A stretch of 64,000 nucleotides of DNA from Akkermansiaceae bacterium (GTDB lineage Bacteria > Verrucomicrobiota > Verrucomicrobiia > Verrucomicrobiales > Akkermansiaceae): assembly GCA_019634595.1 (NCBI GenBank), contig JAHCBC010000001.1:1116001-1180000 (forward strand), given 5' to 3'. Made by a program: the position numbers and the translations under genes. How positions within the stretch are numbered: the stretch's first letter is position 1; every line of letters begins with the position of its first letter. Below the pieces are notes generated by a model, which saw only the letters and a list, made by a program, of their open reading frames with translations, had not been told where the DNA came from and ran no database searches. Of this stretch, positions 41,054 through 50,119 are shown in pieces.

Positions 41054-42919
41054 TCATATCACGGAAGCCACCGGCCCCACGACACTTTCCCGCTTTTCCT
41101 GGAGCAACTGCCGGGTGTAGAGCGCGTGGTAGTGGCCCTTCGCCGCCATCAACTCCCGGTGGCTGCCGCTTTCCAGGATGCGTCCTTTCTCGATCACCAG
41201 GATGCGGTCCGCCCCTCGGATGGTGGACAGCCGGTGGGCGATGACAAAGCTGATGCGTCCGTGGAAGATGGTCTCCAGCCCTTGCTGGATCAGCCGCTCC
41301 GTCTCCGTGTCGATTGAGGAAGTCGCCTCATCCATGATGAAGATCTGCGGATCCGCCAGCAGCGCGCGGGCGAAGGAGATGAGCTGCTTCTGCCCGGTGG
41401 AAAGACGGTTGCCGCCCTCCCCCACGTCCGTGTCATAGCCGTTCTCCAGCGCGCGGATGAAGGCGTCCGCATTTACCTTTCCGGCCGCCTCCTCCACCTC
41501 CCGGTCGGAGGCGGACGGACGGCCGTAGCGGATGTTCTCGCGCACCGTCCCGCTGAACAGGTGCGGACTCTGGAGGACGATGCCGAGGTTCGAGTGATAC
41601 CACGCGAGCGAGCGCTCCCGCAGGTCGATGCCGTCCACGGTGATGCGTCCGCCCGTCGGCTCATAGAAGCGTGCGGCGAGGTTGACGATGGTGCTCTTTC
41701 CACCACCGCTCGCGCCGACCAGGGCGATGGTCTGCCCGGCCTCCACCACCAGGTCAAAGCCATCCAGCACCTGCTCCCCGGTCTCATAGGAAAACGCGAC
41801 TTTGTCGAACGCGATCCTGCCGATGCGGGCGGGATGACCGTCCGGTGCCATGCCAGCCGCACGGCTCTGCGGATCGCTCCATTTCTCCAGCCGTGCTTTC
41901 ACATCATCGCTGTCGCGGATGCCGGGCACCGTGGCCAGCAGGCTGAGCACGCGCTCCCCCGCCGCCTGCGCGCCCTGCATGTTGACCAGCGTCTGCGCGA
42001 TCTGGTTGATGGGATTGAAGAACTGTCCGGCATACGTGATGAACGCGACCAGCGTGCCCAGCGTCAGCGTGCCCGCCATCACGTGGGAGCCACCACGCCA
42101 CAGGGCGATGCCCGCCGCCACACTGCCCAGCGTGAGCACGATGGGGATATAGACCGCGGACTGCAGCGCGTTGCGGATGGACACCTCATACATGGCCGTG
42201 GACTGGATCTGGAACTCCGCCGCGTTCTCCCGCTCGCGCACCAGCGACTTGCTGGTCCGCAGGCCCTGCAGGGACTCCGCGAAGGAAGCGGTGATGAGCG
42301 AGTTGTATTTCCGCGTCTCGCGGGAACTCAGCAGCAGCTTTTTCTGGAACACGGCGCTGATGACCACCAGCGGCGGCACCACGGACAGCACCAGCAGCCC
42401 CAGCACCGGATGCAGGACCAGCAGCACCACCGCGATGAGCAGAACCAGGCAGAACGCCCACAGCAGGTCCAGGGTGCCCCAGGAAATGATCCGCGCGAGC
42501 TTGTCACAGTCGGAGGTCAGGCGGGAGATGAGCCAACCGGTGGGCCGGTGGTCGAAGTACGCCAGCTCCAGTTCCTGCAACCGCTGGAACGCCTCCTTGC
42601 GGATGTCGTGGCTCATGTTGTTCGACAGTCCGCCGGCGGAGTTGATGAAAAGCCACACTCCTCCGGCCAGCGCCACGGCCAGCACGCCATACGCTACTGC
42701 GGGCAGCCGCAGGGACTCGACGCCGCCACCCGCCACCACGGTGTCCACGGCCCAGCGGGTGACGAGCGCGAAGCTCGCGTCGCAGATGGCGATGAGGATG
42801 GCGGACGCCGCCAGCGGCACCAGCAGCCTGCGGTGCGGCAGGGCGTGACGGAACAGCCTGCCCCACAGCCGGAAGTCGATCCGGTCGCTGAACACATCTT
42901 CCTGGGGTTCTTCTTTCAT
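41054..42919 (-). CDS. ABC transporter transmembrane-ATPase, heterodimer subunit B, 621 aa
   Basis: Half-transporter exporter: six-helix TM domain (LVPLAASAILIAICDASFAL to ...) then ATPase with Walker A IALVGASGGGKSTIVNLAAR, Q-loop GIVLQSPHLFSGTVRENIRY, signature LSTGQKQLISFARALL and Walker B IFIMDEATSSID. The ABC signature reads LSTGQKQ rather than LSGGQ. Its ATG overlaps the stop of the partner gene by the sequence ATGA, so translation is probably coupled. The pair resembles bacterial heterodimeric lipid or drug exporters (BmrCD/LmrCD type); substrate unknown. Confidence 0.93.
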   Translation of the reverse strand: MKEEPQEDVFSDRIDFRLWGRLFRHALPHRRLLVPLAASAILIAICDASFALVTRWAVDTVVAGGGVESLRLPAVAYGVLAVALAGGVWLFINSAGGLSNNMSHDIRKEAFQRLQELELAYFDHRPTGWLISRLTSDCDKLARIISWGTLDLLWAFCLVLLIAVVLLVLHPVLGLLVLSVVPPLVVISAVFQKKLLLSSRETRKYNSLITASFAESLQGLRTSKSLVRERENAAEFQIQSTAMYEVSIRNALQSAVYIPIVLTLGSVAAGIALWRGGSHVMAGTLTLGTLVAFITYAGQFFNPINQIAQTLVNMQGAQAAGERVLSLLATVPGIRDSDDVKARLEKWSDPQSRAAGMAPDGHPARIGRIAFDKVAFSYETGEQVLDGFDLVVEAGQTIALVGASGGGKSTIVNLAARFYEPTGGRITVDGIDLRERSLAWYHSNLGIVLQSPHLFSGTVRENIRYGRPSASDREVEEAAGKVNADAFIRALENGYDTDVGEGGNRLSTGQKQLISFARALLADPQIFIMDEATSSIDTETERLIQQGLETIFHGRISFVIAHRLSTIRGADRILVIEKGRILESGSHRELMAAKGHYHALYTRQLLQEKRESVVGPVASVI

Positions 42920-44775
42920 GGTGTGGAATGGGTCGCGCCATCCGGCGTCGTTTCTTCTTCGGTGGAGGTCTGGATCTCCCACAACCTGCGGTAGAGGCCC
43001 TCCTCCGCCAGCAGCGCCGCATGGGTGCCCTGCTGGATGATGCGGCCCTCCGTCAGGACGATGACGCGGTCCGCGTGCATGAGGGTGGAAAGCCGGTGGG
43101 CGATGACCAGTGTGGTCTTCCGCCCATGGCGGCCGCGCAGCGCGTCGAGGATGGTGGCCTCCGTCTCCGCGTCCACGGCGCTCAGCGCGTCGTCCAGCAG
43201 CAGCACGGGTGCGTCCCTCACCAGCGCGCGTGCCAGCGCCACCCGCTGCCTCTGGCCGCCGGAGAGGGTCACGCCCCGCTCGCCGACGAGCGTCGAGTAG
43301 TCGTTGGAGAAGCCGGAGATCGTGTCATGGATGTCCGCCAGCCGGGCGGCCTGCCGGATGTCCTCATCCCCCGCGCTGCTCCTGCCGAAGCGGATGTTCT
43401 CACCGATGGTCTTCGAGTAGAGGAAGGGCTCCTGCATCACCACGCCGAACTGGGAACGCAGCCACTGGCGGTCCAGCCCGCCGACGTCCCGCCCGTCGAA
43501 GGTGATGGCTCCGGACTCCGGGTCGTACAACCGCAGCAGCAGGTGGAAGAGCGTGGACTTTCCGGAACCGGATGGCCCCACGATCGCCAGCGTCTCCCCT
43601 GGTTCCACGGTGAAGGAAATACCATTCACCGCGGCGGACTCCCCGCCGTGGGCGAAGACGACTTCCGTCGCCTGGATGCGGCCCAGCACCGGCCCCTCCG
43701 GCTCACCATCCCCTGCGGGCTTCGACTCCTCCGGCACGGAAAGGATTTCACCCATGCGGTTCAGCGCCACCACCGACTTGCCCAGATCCGTCAGCGTCCG
43801 GCCCATCTGCCGCACCGGCCACAGCAGCATGTTGAGGAACATGATGAACGTGAACAGCGTCCCCACCGAAAGCGTGCCCCGGGAAATGAACCACGCACCC
43901 GCGAACAGCGCCAGACCCTGCTGGATGATCACGACCAGATCGGAGATGGACCAGTACCACGCCATCAACTTCAGCAGCCGCAGGCTGCGGTCACGGTAGT
44001 CCGCGTTCGGCACGGCGAACTTCGCCACCTCGAACTCCTGCCGGGCGAAGGCGCGCACCACACGCAGGCCGGTCAGGTTTTCCTGCACCGTCTTTGTCAC
44101 CACGCCCTCCGCCTCCGCCATTTCCCGGAACAGGTGCTTCACCCGGCCCACATAGAAATAGCCGAAGAGGATGATGGGCACCACCAGGGCGAAGGAAATG
44201 AGCGTCATCCGTCCGTCCAGCATCACCATCACCGGCACCGCGGTGAGCAGCAGCAGCAGCGCGTTGCTGATGTCCACCACCTGCACGGACAGCGCGAGGC
44301 GCAGCGTCTCCACGTCCGAGGTGCAGCGCTGGATCAGATCGCCCGTCTCCGCACGGTCATGGTAGGAAACAGGGAGCCGCTGCAGGTGGTCGTAGAGCCG
44401 GTCCTTCAGCCGCCGGGCAATGCCATCCGAAGCCTCCGCCGCGAAGCGGCCCTTCAGGTAGCTGAACCCGCCCGCGACGACCGTCAGCGCCACCATCACC
44501 AGCGCGGGCAGCCACAGCCGGCCGGACACGAAGTCAGCTCCGCCGAGCAGCCCGATGATCCATCCTTTCAGCCCGCCATCCGCCGCCTTTCCGGAAAGCG
44601 CGAAGTCGATGGTCGCACCGGCCACCAGCGGCGTCATGTAGTTGATGCCCGTGAAGAAGAACAACGCGATGATCGCCTTCGCATAGCGCCCGCGGAAACC
44701 ATGCATGAGCTTCCACAACAGGACGGCGGCACGCCTGCCTTCCTGGCGGTCGGGTTTCGGAGGAGTTGGGGTCAT
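42916..44775 (-). CDS. ABC transporter transmembrane-ATPase, heterodimer subunit A, 619 aa
   Basis: Partner half-transporter, upstream gene of the pair. TM domain (YAKAIIALFFFTGINYMTPL; FALVVPIILFGYFYVGRV) and ATPase with Walker A AIVGPSGSGKSTLFHLLLRL, Q-loop GVVMQEPFLYSKTIGENIRF, signature TLSGGQRQRVALARALVRD and Walker B VLLLDDALSAVDAET. In this subunit the residue after Walker B is Asp (LLLDDAL), not Glu, whereas the partner has Glu (IMDEAT). One degenerate ATPase site is the rule for heterodimeric exporters. It sits just after the terminator-containing leader. Confidence 0.93.
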   Translation of the reverse strand: MTPTPPKPDRQEGRRAAVLLWKLMHGFRGRYAKAIIALFFFTGINYMTPLVAGATIDFALSGKAADGGLKGWIIGLLGGADFVSGRLWLPALVMVALTVVAGGFSYLKGRFAAEASDGIARRLKDRLYDHLQRLPVSYHDRAETGDLIQRCTSDVETLRLALSVQVVDISNALLLLLTAVPVMVMLDGRMTLISFALVVPIILFGYFYVGRVKHLFREMAEAEGVVTKTVQENLTGLRVVRAFARQEFEVAKFAVPNADYRDRSLRLLKLMAWYWSISDLVVIIQQGLALFAGAWFISRGTLSVGTLFTFIMFLNMLLWPVRQMGRTLTDLGKSVVALNRMGEILSVPEESKPAGDGEPEGPVLGRIQATEVVFAHGGESAAVNGISFTVEPGETLAIVGPSGSGKSTLFHLLLRLYDPESGAITFDGRDVGGLDRQWLRSQFGVVMQEPFLYSKTIGENIRFGRSSAGDEDIRQAARLADIHDTISGFSNDYSTLVGERGVTLSGGQRQRVALARALVRDAPVLLLDDALSAVDAETEATILDALRGRHGRKTTLVIAHRLSTLMHADRVIVLTEGRIIQQGTHAALLAEEGLYRRLWEIQTSTEEETTPDGATHSTP

Positions 44776-44788
44776 GGGATGAATCTGG

Positions 44789-44819
44789 AAAAACAAAAAC
44801 CCGCTCGGGGGAGAGCGGG
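44789..44819 (-). terminator. hairpin with U-run upstream of the exporter genes
   Basis: On the minus strand CCCGCTC-TCCCCC-GAGCGGG is followed by TTTTTGTTTTT. The nearest upstream minus-strand gene (msrB) is ~360 bases away, and the next ATG is only 14 bases downstream, so it could be an attenuator in the exporter leader. Confidence 0.7.
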
Positions 44820-44995
44820 CCGGTCCAGACAATCATCAGACACTCAGCTCGCTTCTTTCGATCCGGCGAGCCTGGGAGGAAACACGTCCTGCCTGTCAGA
44901 CAACGCCCGCACCTGGGAACCAGATGCCTCGGTTGAGATGATAGCGGAAGGATTTCATAACGCGGAATGTCCGCAACCGCGGACAGGGGGAAACG
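44820..44995 (-). ncRNA. candidate structured leader RNA of the ABC exporter
   Basis: This non-coding stretch precedes the terminator at 44789-44819. It contains local pairings, for example GCTCGC and GCGAGC around a 13-base loop, and CTGTCCGCGGTTGCGGACA (CCGC/GCGG) near its 5' end. I could not match it to a known riboswitch class; ligand and switching are conjecture. Confidence 0.3.
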
Positions 44996-45040
44996 CCTAA
45001 CATCACCTGCCGGGGGACGGCAAGGGAATTCCGGAATGGC

Positions 45041-45146
45041 GTAGCGAAGCTCGTGAGAGCTTCGGCAGGGTGGATTCACCACCTGCCAACCGGCTCCGGT
45101 TCCCGCATGGACTCCCCCCAACCGGAAGTCTCACGACTTCCGCTAC
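45041..45146. repeat. family B REPIN, full copy
   Basis: GTAGCGAAGCTCGTGAGAGC at the left and AAGTCTCACGACTTCCGCTAC at the right. The centre (TGGATTCACCACCTGCC; CCGGCTCCGGTTCC) is the reverse complement of the centre at 33691-33796. Confidence 0.9.
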
Positions 45147-45180
45147 CCAATGCTTCTCCAGAAGCGCCGAACACCCATCC

Positions 45181-45732
45181 TCAGGGCTTCTTCTCTTCCT
45201 TCTTCTCTTCGCCGTCTTTTTTGGCAGGCACGAACACAAGGCCGACGCCGTTGATGCAGTAACGCTTGTCGGTGGGGGTGTTGAAACCCTCGCCATGGAA
45301 GACGTGGCCGAGGTGGCCGTCGCACTTCGCGCACACCACTTCGGTGCGGATCATGCCGTGGGCGAGGTCCTTCTTTGTCTTCACGTTCTGCGCCTTGGCC
45401 GGGTCATAGAAAGACGGCCAGCCGCACTTGGAATCGAACTTCTCCTTCGAGGAAAAAAGCAGCGCACCGCACCCTGCACAGTGGTAGGCACCCTCCCCCT
45501 GGTGCTTGAACTCCTTGTACACCGCGCCGTTGGCAGGTTCCGTCCCGGCCTGGCGGAGGATGCGGTACTGCTCCGGAGTGAGTTGCTTCTTCCACTCCTC
45601 GTCGGTCTTCTCGACCTTGCCGGTGGGTTCCGCAGGAGCTTCCTTGGCCGTTTCCATCTTTGCTTCTTCAGCGTGGCAGGAAAGGATCGCAAGCGAGAAA
45701 ATCAGGGCGGTGAGTCTGCGGGCGGATTTCAT
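45181..45732 (-). CDS. msrB: exported peptide-methionine (R)-S-oxide reductase, 183 aa
   Basis: Repairs oxidised methionine in proteins. The N-terminus [18 protein letters not shown] carries a lipobox, so it should be a membrane-anchored form acting in the periplasm. The catalytic core is complete: Zn-binding CAGC and CAKC pairs ([27 protein letters not shown]) and the catalytic cysteine in [12 protein letters not shown] Lys/Glu-rich linker and C-terminal tail ([13 protein letters not shown]) flank it. The tail ends 35 bases before a family B repeat. Confidence 0.93.
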   Translation of the reverse strand: MKSARRLTALIFSLAILSCHAEEAKMETAKEAPAEPTGKVEKTDEEWKKQLTPEQYRILRQAGTEPANGAVYKEFKHQGEGAYHCAGCGALLFSSKEKFDSKCGWPSFYDPAKAQNVKTKKDLAHGMIRTEVVCAKCDGHLGHVFHGEGFNTPTDKRYCINGVGLVFVPAKKDGEEKKEEKKP

Positions 45733-45807
45733 GGATGGAACGGGTTTCCCTTAAGAGACACCTTATTACGTTCTCTTCCAGAAAATCCTTCCGGATCTCC
45801 CGCGAAA

Positions 45808-46560
45808 TCACGCGAACTGCTCCGCGGCGACGGCCTTGGTGAAGTCGCGGTTCATCCGCGCGATGTGGTCCACGCTGATCTCCTTCGGGCAGGCGGCCTC
45901 GCACTCGTATTGGTTGGTGCAGTTGCCGAAGCCTTCGGAGTCCATCTGGCGGACCATGGCGAGCACGCGCTTGTCGCGCTCCGGCTGGCCCTGCGGCAGG
46001 TGACCGAGGTGGGACACCTTGGCGGAGACGAAAAGCATGGCGGAGGCGTTCTTGCACGCGGCCACACAGGCCCCGCAGCCGATGCAGGCGGCGGCGTCGA
46101 AAGCGGAGTCCGCATCCGGCTTCGGGATCGGCAGGGAGTTCGCATCCACGGCCGCGCCGGTCCGGACATCCACATAGCCACCGGACGCGATGATGCGGTC
46201 GAAGGCGGTGCGGTCCACGATCAGGTCACGGATGACCGGGAAAGGATTCGCCCGGAACGGCTCGATCCAGATCGTGTCATTGTCCGCGAACTTCCGCATG
46301 TGGAGCTGGCAGGTCGTGACCGCCTTGTCCTTGCCGTGGGGGATGCCGTTGATGGTGAGGGAACACGCGCCGCAGATGCCCTCCCGGCAGTCGTGGTCGA
46401 AATGGATCGGCTCGCCGCCATCCTCGATGATCCGCTCGTTGACGATGTCCAGCATCTCGAGGAACGACGCCTCGGACGGGATGTTTTTCGCTTCGTAGGT
46501 CTCAATTTTACCCTGTGCCTGCGGACCCGGCTGGCGCCAAACTTTGAGCGTGAGATTCAT
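45808..46560 (-). CDS. sdhB: succinate dehydrogenase/fumarate reductase iron-sulfur subunit, 250 aa
   Basis: Electron-transfer subunit of complex II. Three cluster motifs are clear: 2Fe-2S ([19 protein letters not shown] ... CQ), 4Fe-4S ([13 protein letters not shown]) and 3Fe-4S/4Fe-4S ([15 protein letters not shown]). The start at 46560 is [20 protein letters not shown]. The genes normally beside it (sdhA, sdhC/D) are absent: upstream of its start are a hairpin, an inverted repeat and purN on the other strand. So sdhCA must be encoded elsewhere, or the operon was broken here. Confidence 0.95.
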   Translation of the reverse strand: MNLTLKVWRQPGPQAQGKIETYEAKNIPSEASFLEMLDIVNERIIEDGGEPIHFDHDCREGICGACSLTINGIPHGKDKAVTTCQLHMRKFADNDTIWIEPFRANPFPVIRDLIVDRTAFDRIIASGGYVDVRTGAAVDANSLPIPKPDADSAFDAAACIGCGACVAACKNASAMLFVSAKVSHLGHLPQGQPERDKRVLAMVRQMDSEGFGNCTNQYECEAACPKEISVDHIARMNRDFTKAVAAEQFA

Positions 46561-46805
46561 GGGGAATGCTGTGCGTTTCCGGACCCTGGTTTCGTCCAAA
46601 CGGCGGGTCCGCTCTGCGGTTCCAACGTAAGCACCTTTCCCCCCGCGACTAGGACAAAAATCAATTTCATCGGATGAAAAACCCATCCATCACCCCTGTT
46701 GAAACCCGTTCTCAACGGCAGGAAAAATCTGAAAAATCACCTTAGAAATGTCTTGACCGAAATCCGGATCCATGATTATTTCCCGTCGTCGCGCGACACT
46801 AGCAG

Positions 46806-46878
46806 GCGGCCCGATTGAGCATCCCTTTGGGTTTTTGGGTTTTTCCCGGGGATAATCGATCGGGCCGCTTCATTTTTA
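46806..46878. ncRNA. extended hairpin, possible terminator or small RNA
   Basis: Perfect 10-bp outer stem GCGGCCCGAT/ATCGGGCCGC, an inner ATCCC/GGGAT stem and GGG/CCC core, followed by TTCATTTTTA. TTGACC at 46754 and TTATTT about 17 bases on could be a promoter for a ~100-nt RNA. Either reading is inference; no gene lies nearby on either side for 250 bases. Confidence 0.4.
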
Positions 46879-46960
46879 TGCGGAGGCGTCATTCCGGGCT
46901 CCTGATTCTAATGCCGTTGAGGATTGGTAATCATCATAACCAAGCGGCATCTTTTGAATC

Positions 46961-47085
46961 GCAGATTAAGAGGATTAAGAATGGATTCCGCAGATTTTGA
47001 TTCCTTGTAGGATTTGCTTTGGCCCTGCGGTGGTTCCTGCTTCTTCCCAAATCCGCGCAATCCATTCTTAATCCTCTTAATCTGC
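46961..47085. repeat. family I 27-bp perfect inverted repeat
   Basis: GCAGATTAAGAGGATTAAGA plus ATGGATT at 46961-46987 is repeated as its exact complement at 47059-47085, with a ~71-base loop that itself reads CGCAGATTTTGATTCC near the left. It lies upstream of purN. Confidence 0.85.
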
Positions 47086-47183
47086 GCTGGAAAAAGCGAC
47101 CTCCTACCATCGGTTCCCGATCCTTGAAGGCATTGCTCCCAATTCGGGATTCCCCCGGACCGGACGGCTTCCTAAGCTGCGGC

Positions 47184-47774
47184 ATGAAGATCGCCATACT
47201 GGCATCCCACGGCGGCTCGAACATGCAGGCCGTGCTGGACGCCATCGCATGCGGCGGGCTCGGCATGGAGCCATCCGTCATCCTCTCCAACAACCGGAAG
47301 GCGCACGCGCTCGAACGCGCGGAGGCAGCCGGCATCCCCCACCAAGTGCTCAACGGCACCACCCACCCGGAACCGGCGGATCTTGACCAAGCCATCCTCG
47401 CGGCCCTGCTGGAATCCGGGACGGACCTGGTGCTGCTGGCAGGGTATATGAAAAAGCTCGGCCCCGCGACCCTCTCCCATTTCGACGGACGCATCGTGAA
47501 CATCCATCCTTCCCTGCTGCCTAAATTCGGTGGCCAGGGCATGTATGGCAGCCGCGTCCATGAAGCGGTGCTCGCAGCCGGTGAGACGGAAACCGGCGTG
47601 ACCATCCACCTGGTGGACGGTGCCTATGACGAAGGCCGCATCCTCGCACAGACCCCGGTGCCCGTTCTCCCGGAAGACACCGTGGAGACACTGGCCGCAC
47701 GGGTGCTGGAGCGTGAGCACCAGTTCCTGGTGGAAACGCTGGTCCGGGTTTCCAAGGGAGAGATCCCGCTCTGA
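47184..47774 (+). CDS. purN: phosphoribosylglycinamide formyltransferase, 196 aa
   Basis: Transfers a formyl group from 10-formyl-tetrahydrofolate to GAR in purine synthesis. Core motifs: KIAILASHGGSNMQAVLDAI at the start, ILSNNRKAHALERAEAAGIP, VLLAGYMKKLGPATL, VNIHPSLLPKFGGQGMYG (active-site Asn-x-His) and ETGVTIHLVDGAYDEGRILA (catalytic Asp). Length is usual. Upstream of it is the family I inverted repeat; it is followed by a family F hairpin. No other purine genes lie nearby. Confidence 0.95.
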   Translation: MKIAILASHGGSNMQAVLDAIACGGLGMEPSVILSNNRKAHALERAEAAGIPHQVLNGTTHPEPADLDQAILAALLESGTDLVLLAGYMKKLGPATLSHFDGRIVNIHPSLLPKFGGQGMYGSRVHEAVLAAGETETGVTIHLVDGAYDEGRILAQTPVPVLPEDTVETLAARVLEREHQFLVETLVRVSKGEIPL

Positions 47775-47780
47775 TAAAAA

Positions 47781-47860
47781 CTGGGAGCGCCGGTCTTCAG
47801 ACCGGCATCTTTTCCCATTCGCCTTGCCTGCCAAGCCGGTCTGAAGACCGGCGCTCCCAG
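47781..47860. repeat. family F inverted repeat
   Basis: CTGGGAGCGCCGGTCTTCAG and CTGAAGACCGGCGCTCCCAG are perfect complements around a short loop; each arm also contains the hairpin GCCGGTCTTCAGACCGGC. It follows the purN stop and may also act as a 3' barrier. Confidence 0.88.
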
Positions 47861-47904
47861 CGCTCCCTGACCGCCTTCACCACCACTCCCGGCTTCAAGG
47901 AGAT

Positions 47905-48249
47905 TCAGGCCATCGCCTGGCGTATCATTTCCAGCAAAATGAGCAGGACGACCAATAGGAACCATGATGAAGCAATGACCATCCGCCGCTTCAGTCCCAC
48001 GGCCATGCGATCAGCATCGATATCATGAGATGCCATTTGTCTGAGCACCTCCATTTCCCTCCGCATCACGAAGACATCCCACATACTGAAAAGCTTCCGG
48101 AATTCGTCGCGTTCGATCTTCAGTCCACACTTCTCCAGGAAAGGACATACCACTGAAGAACGATAGAAAGCGAGATCAAGCATGGTGATCCAGAAGCAGG
48201 AACCCACCACAACGATTGTCAGGAATATGGTTATGGGCAAAAGATCCAT
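47905..48249 (-). CDS. small membrane hypothetical protein, 114 aa
   Basis: Unrecognised. Two predicted transmembrane helices at the ends (MDLLPITIFLTIVVVGSCFW and ASSWFLLVVLLILLEMIRQ) flank a ~70-residue polar middle (FLEKCGLKIERDEFRKLFSM; MRREMEVLRQMASHDIDADR). Start ATG at 48249. It lies in the 55-base-spaced tail of lnt on the same strand, so it may be co-transcribed. Function cannot be inferred. Confidence 0.65.
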   Translation of the reverse strand: MDLLPITIFLTIVVVGSCFWITMLDLAFYRSSVVCPFLEKCGLKIERDEFRKLFSMWDVFVMRREMEVLRQMASHDIDADRMAVGLKRRMVIASSWFLLVVLLILLEMIRQAMA

Positions 48250-48303
48250 GGTTAGATGAGCAGGAAAAGAAGCACAGTTATTTACCTGATACCCAGCTGT
48301 CTT

Positions 48304-49716
48304 TCACGCCCGCAGCGCATCCTTCAGTCTCTGTTTCTCAGCAGCCTTTATCCGGAGTTCTTCCATTTTCTCCCTGACCGCCTTCACCACCAGCCCCAAC
48401 CAGCACAAGGCCGCCAGCGAAAGCGCGACCCACGGTGTCAGCCACCCGAAGCGGGTGTAGGGCGTCAGGTAGTCCGACTTCCCGATGACCGATGTCACCG
48501 TCCCCTGCTCCATCGCACCGAGTCTGGCGTGGACCCTTCCGGATGGATCGATGGCTTGGGAAACACCGGAGGTGGCGGAGGAAAAGATCCACCGGTGGTT
48601 CTCCGCGGCGCGGATGCGGAAAAGCTCCGCGTGTTGGTCATGCTGGTTACGTCCCCACGACATGGCATCCATCACCGGTGCGGCGATGAACTGCGCCCCG
48701 CTGGCGGTCATTTTCCGGATCACGCCTTCATAGTCGCAGTCAAAGCAGATGGGCGTCCCCACCCGGCCATGGGCGGTGGGGACCGCCTTCGCCTCCGTGC
48801 CCGGCGTGCCATCCGCGAACATATGGACCGTGTGGATCTTGTTGTGCTCCCCCAGCGCGCCGCTGGCATCCAGGGTGAGCGCGATGTTCCGCCATACCTC
48901 GGAATACTTCTCCCGGGACTGCGTGCCCAGGGTCAGGGTGATGTCCCGCTCCTTGCAAAGGTCCAGCAGTTGCCGCCACTCCTGTTCATTCTGGCGGACA
49001 TCATACGGCAGCGCGTATTCCGGCCAGACCACATAGCGGATCTCCGACGGCAGCGCGCGCGTGGCCTCGGCATACTTGTCCAGCGTCGTGTTCTCCAACT
49101 GGATGGCGGCGATGGGGAGATCAACATGGAGTTTGTCGATTGGCCTGCCCAGCCATGCCGCTCCATACACGATCACCCCTGCTATCACGGCTCCATACAC
49201 CGCACGGAACCTCCACGGAACCGCGAGGAAAAACACCACCAGCATGCCCACCCCATAGACGCCGATCCATGGCAGCAGCGCGTTCGGCCCTACGGCCAGA
49301 CCCACCGTCATCCATGGAAATTTGAGCGGGAAAATCTCCGCGCGGATGAATTCCCAGCCCGCCCAGTTCAATGCGGTGAAGGCCGTGAACTTCCACCCCG
49401 CGAGGTGCCGGGCCAGCCCCTGCATGTGGGCGAACAACGCGGGAAATGCCGCCAGCACGATCCATAGGACGATGGCCGTCGGTCCGAACAGATTCCACAA
49501 CCACGACAGGCTCAGGCTGAATGCCGTCATCCCGAACAGGAAGCCCACCGCGCGGGCGCGGCTGCCATGCAGACCGCGGAGGGAATGGATCAGCCCGAAG
49601 ACGGCAGGCACGATGAGCCACCTCCAGCCGACCGGCGGAAACGCACCCGCATACGCCGCTCCGCAGAGGATGGCCGTGAGGCAGCGGAGGGGGAAGGAAT
49701 ACGACGTCATGTTCAT
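48304..49716 (-). CDS. lnt: apolipoprotein N-acyltransferase, 470 aa
   Basis: Adds the third acyl chain to diacylated lipoproteins in the inner membrane. Six or so N-terminal helices (IVPAVFGLIHSLRGLHGSRA to ...) precede the periplasmic nitrilase-like domain with the catalytic triad: Glu in VVWPEYALPYDV, Lys in GEHNKIHTVHM and Cys in GTPICFDCDYEGVIR. The product is needed for the many lipoproteins encoded in this window (PSD1, MsrB, NlpC/P60-like and others). The frame ends at a Lys/Arg-rich C-terminus typical for Lnt homologues. Confidence 0.93.
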   Translation of the reverse strand: MNMTSYSFPLRCLTAILCGAAYAGAFPPVGWRWLIVPAVFGLIHSLRGLHGSRARAVGFLFGMTAFSLSLSWLWNLFGPTAIVLWIVLAAFPALFAHMQGLARHLAGWKFTAFTALNWAGWEFIRAEIFPLKFPWMTVGLAVGPNALLPWIGVYGVGMLVVFFLAVPWRFRAVYGAVIAGVIVYGAAWLGRPIDKLHVDLPIAAIQLENTTLDKYAEATRALPSEIRYVVWPEYALPYDVRQNEQEWRQLLDLCKERDITLTLGTQSREKYSEVWRNIALTLDASGALGEHNKIHTVHMFADGTPGTEAKAVPTAHGRVGTPICFDCDYEGVIRKMTASGAQFIAAPVMDAMSWGRNQHDQHAELFRIRAAENHRWIFSSATSGVSQAIDPSGRVHARLGAMEQGTVTSVIGKSDYLTPYTRFGWLTPWVALSLAALCWLGLVVKAVREKMEELRIKAAEKQRLKDALRA

Positions 49717-49810
49717 GCGGTATCAGGCAGGGTGGATGACCACGCACCTTCCCGTCGAGATCAAGTTTCGCTCCTACAGTTTCGGGATTGTCGTGCGGTT
49801 TCACTTTTAG

Positions 49811-49843
49811 GTGCGGTCCCTGGAAGTGTTGGCAGGGACCGCA
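49811..49843. repeat. family E-like small hairpin
   Basis: GTGCGGTCCCTG and CAGGGACCGCAT form a hairpin around GAAGTGTTGG. The 280 bases that follow up to the terminator at 50064 contain further short pairings (GACGGTTT...AAACCGTC type) but no gene; I see nothing else there. Confidence 0.65.
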
Positions 49844-50063
49844 TTGCGGCATAGCCGCTATGTCCGCTGCGCTTCCATTCCATGCGGTCAGGCGGAGGCA
49901 ATGTCTTTCACCCCGCGACAGTCGGTTTCCCAATGTCTTTCCCTCGGAAGAATCGCAGGGATCATCAGGAAAATCGGAATCGTGGGATGATGGACATCCA
50001 CCCTGCCGGACGGTTTGGAAAACCGTCCCTGCCGAAGACCGGATCCCTGCCACTTGATACCCC

Positions 50064-50098
50064 AAAAAAAGAGGCCGGAAGGAAATCCCCCCGGCCTC
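50064..50098 (-). terminator. Rho-independent terminator of aspS
   Basis: On the minus strand GAGGCCGG-loop-CCGGCCTC is followed by a run of T. It lies ~20 bases after the aspS stop. Confidence 0.85.
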
Positions 50099-50119
50099 TC
50101 TTGGATAATGGTGGCAGGA

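Noticed and set aside
42928-45000. Long open frame on the plus strand opposite the ABC exporter subunit A
   Set aside because: Antisense to a gene with all ABC motifs; translation is His/Arg/Gln-rich and without domains.
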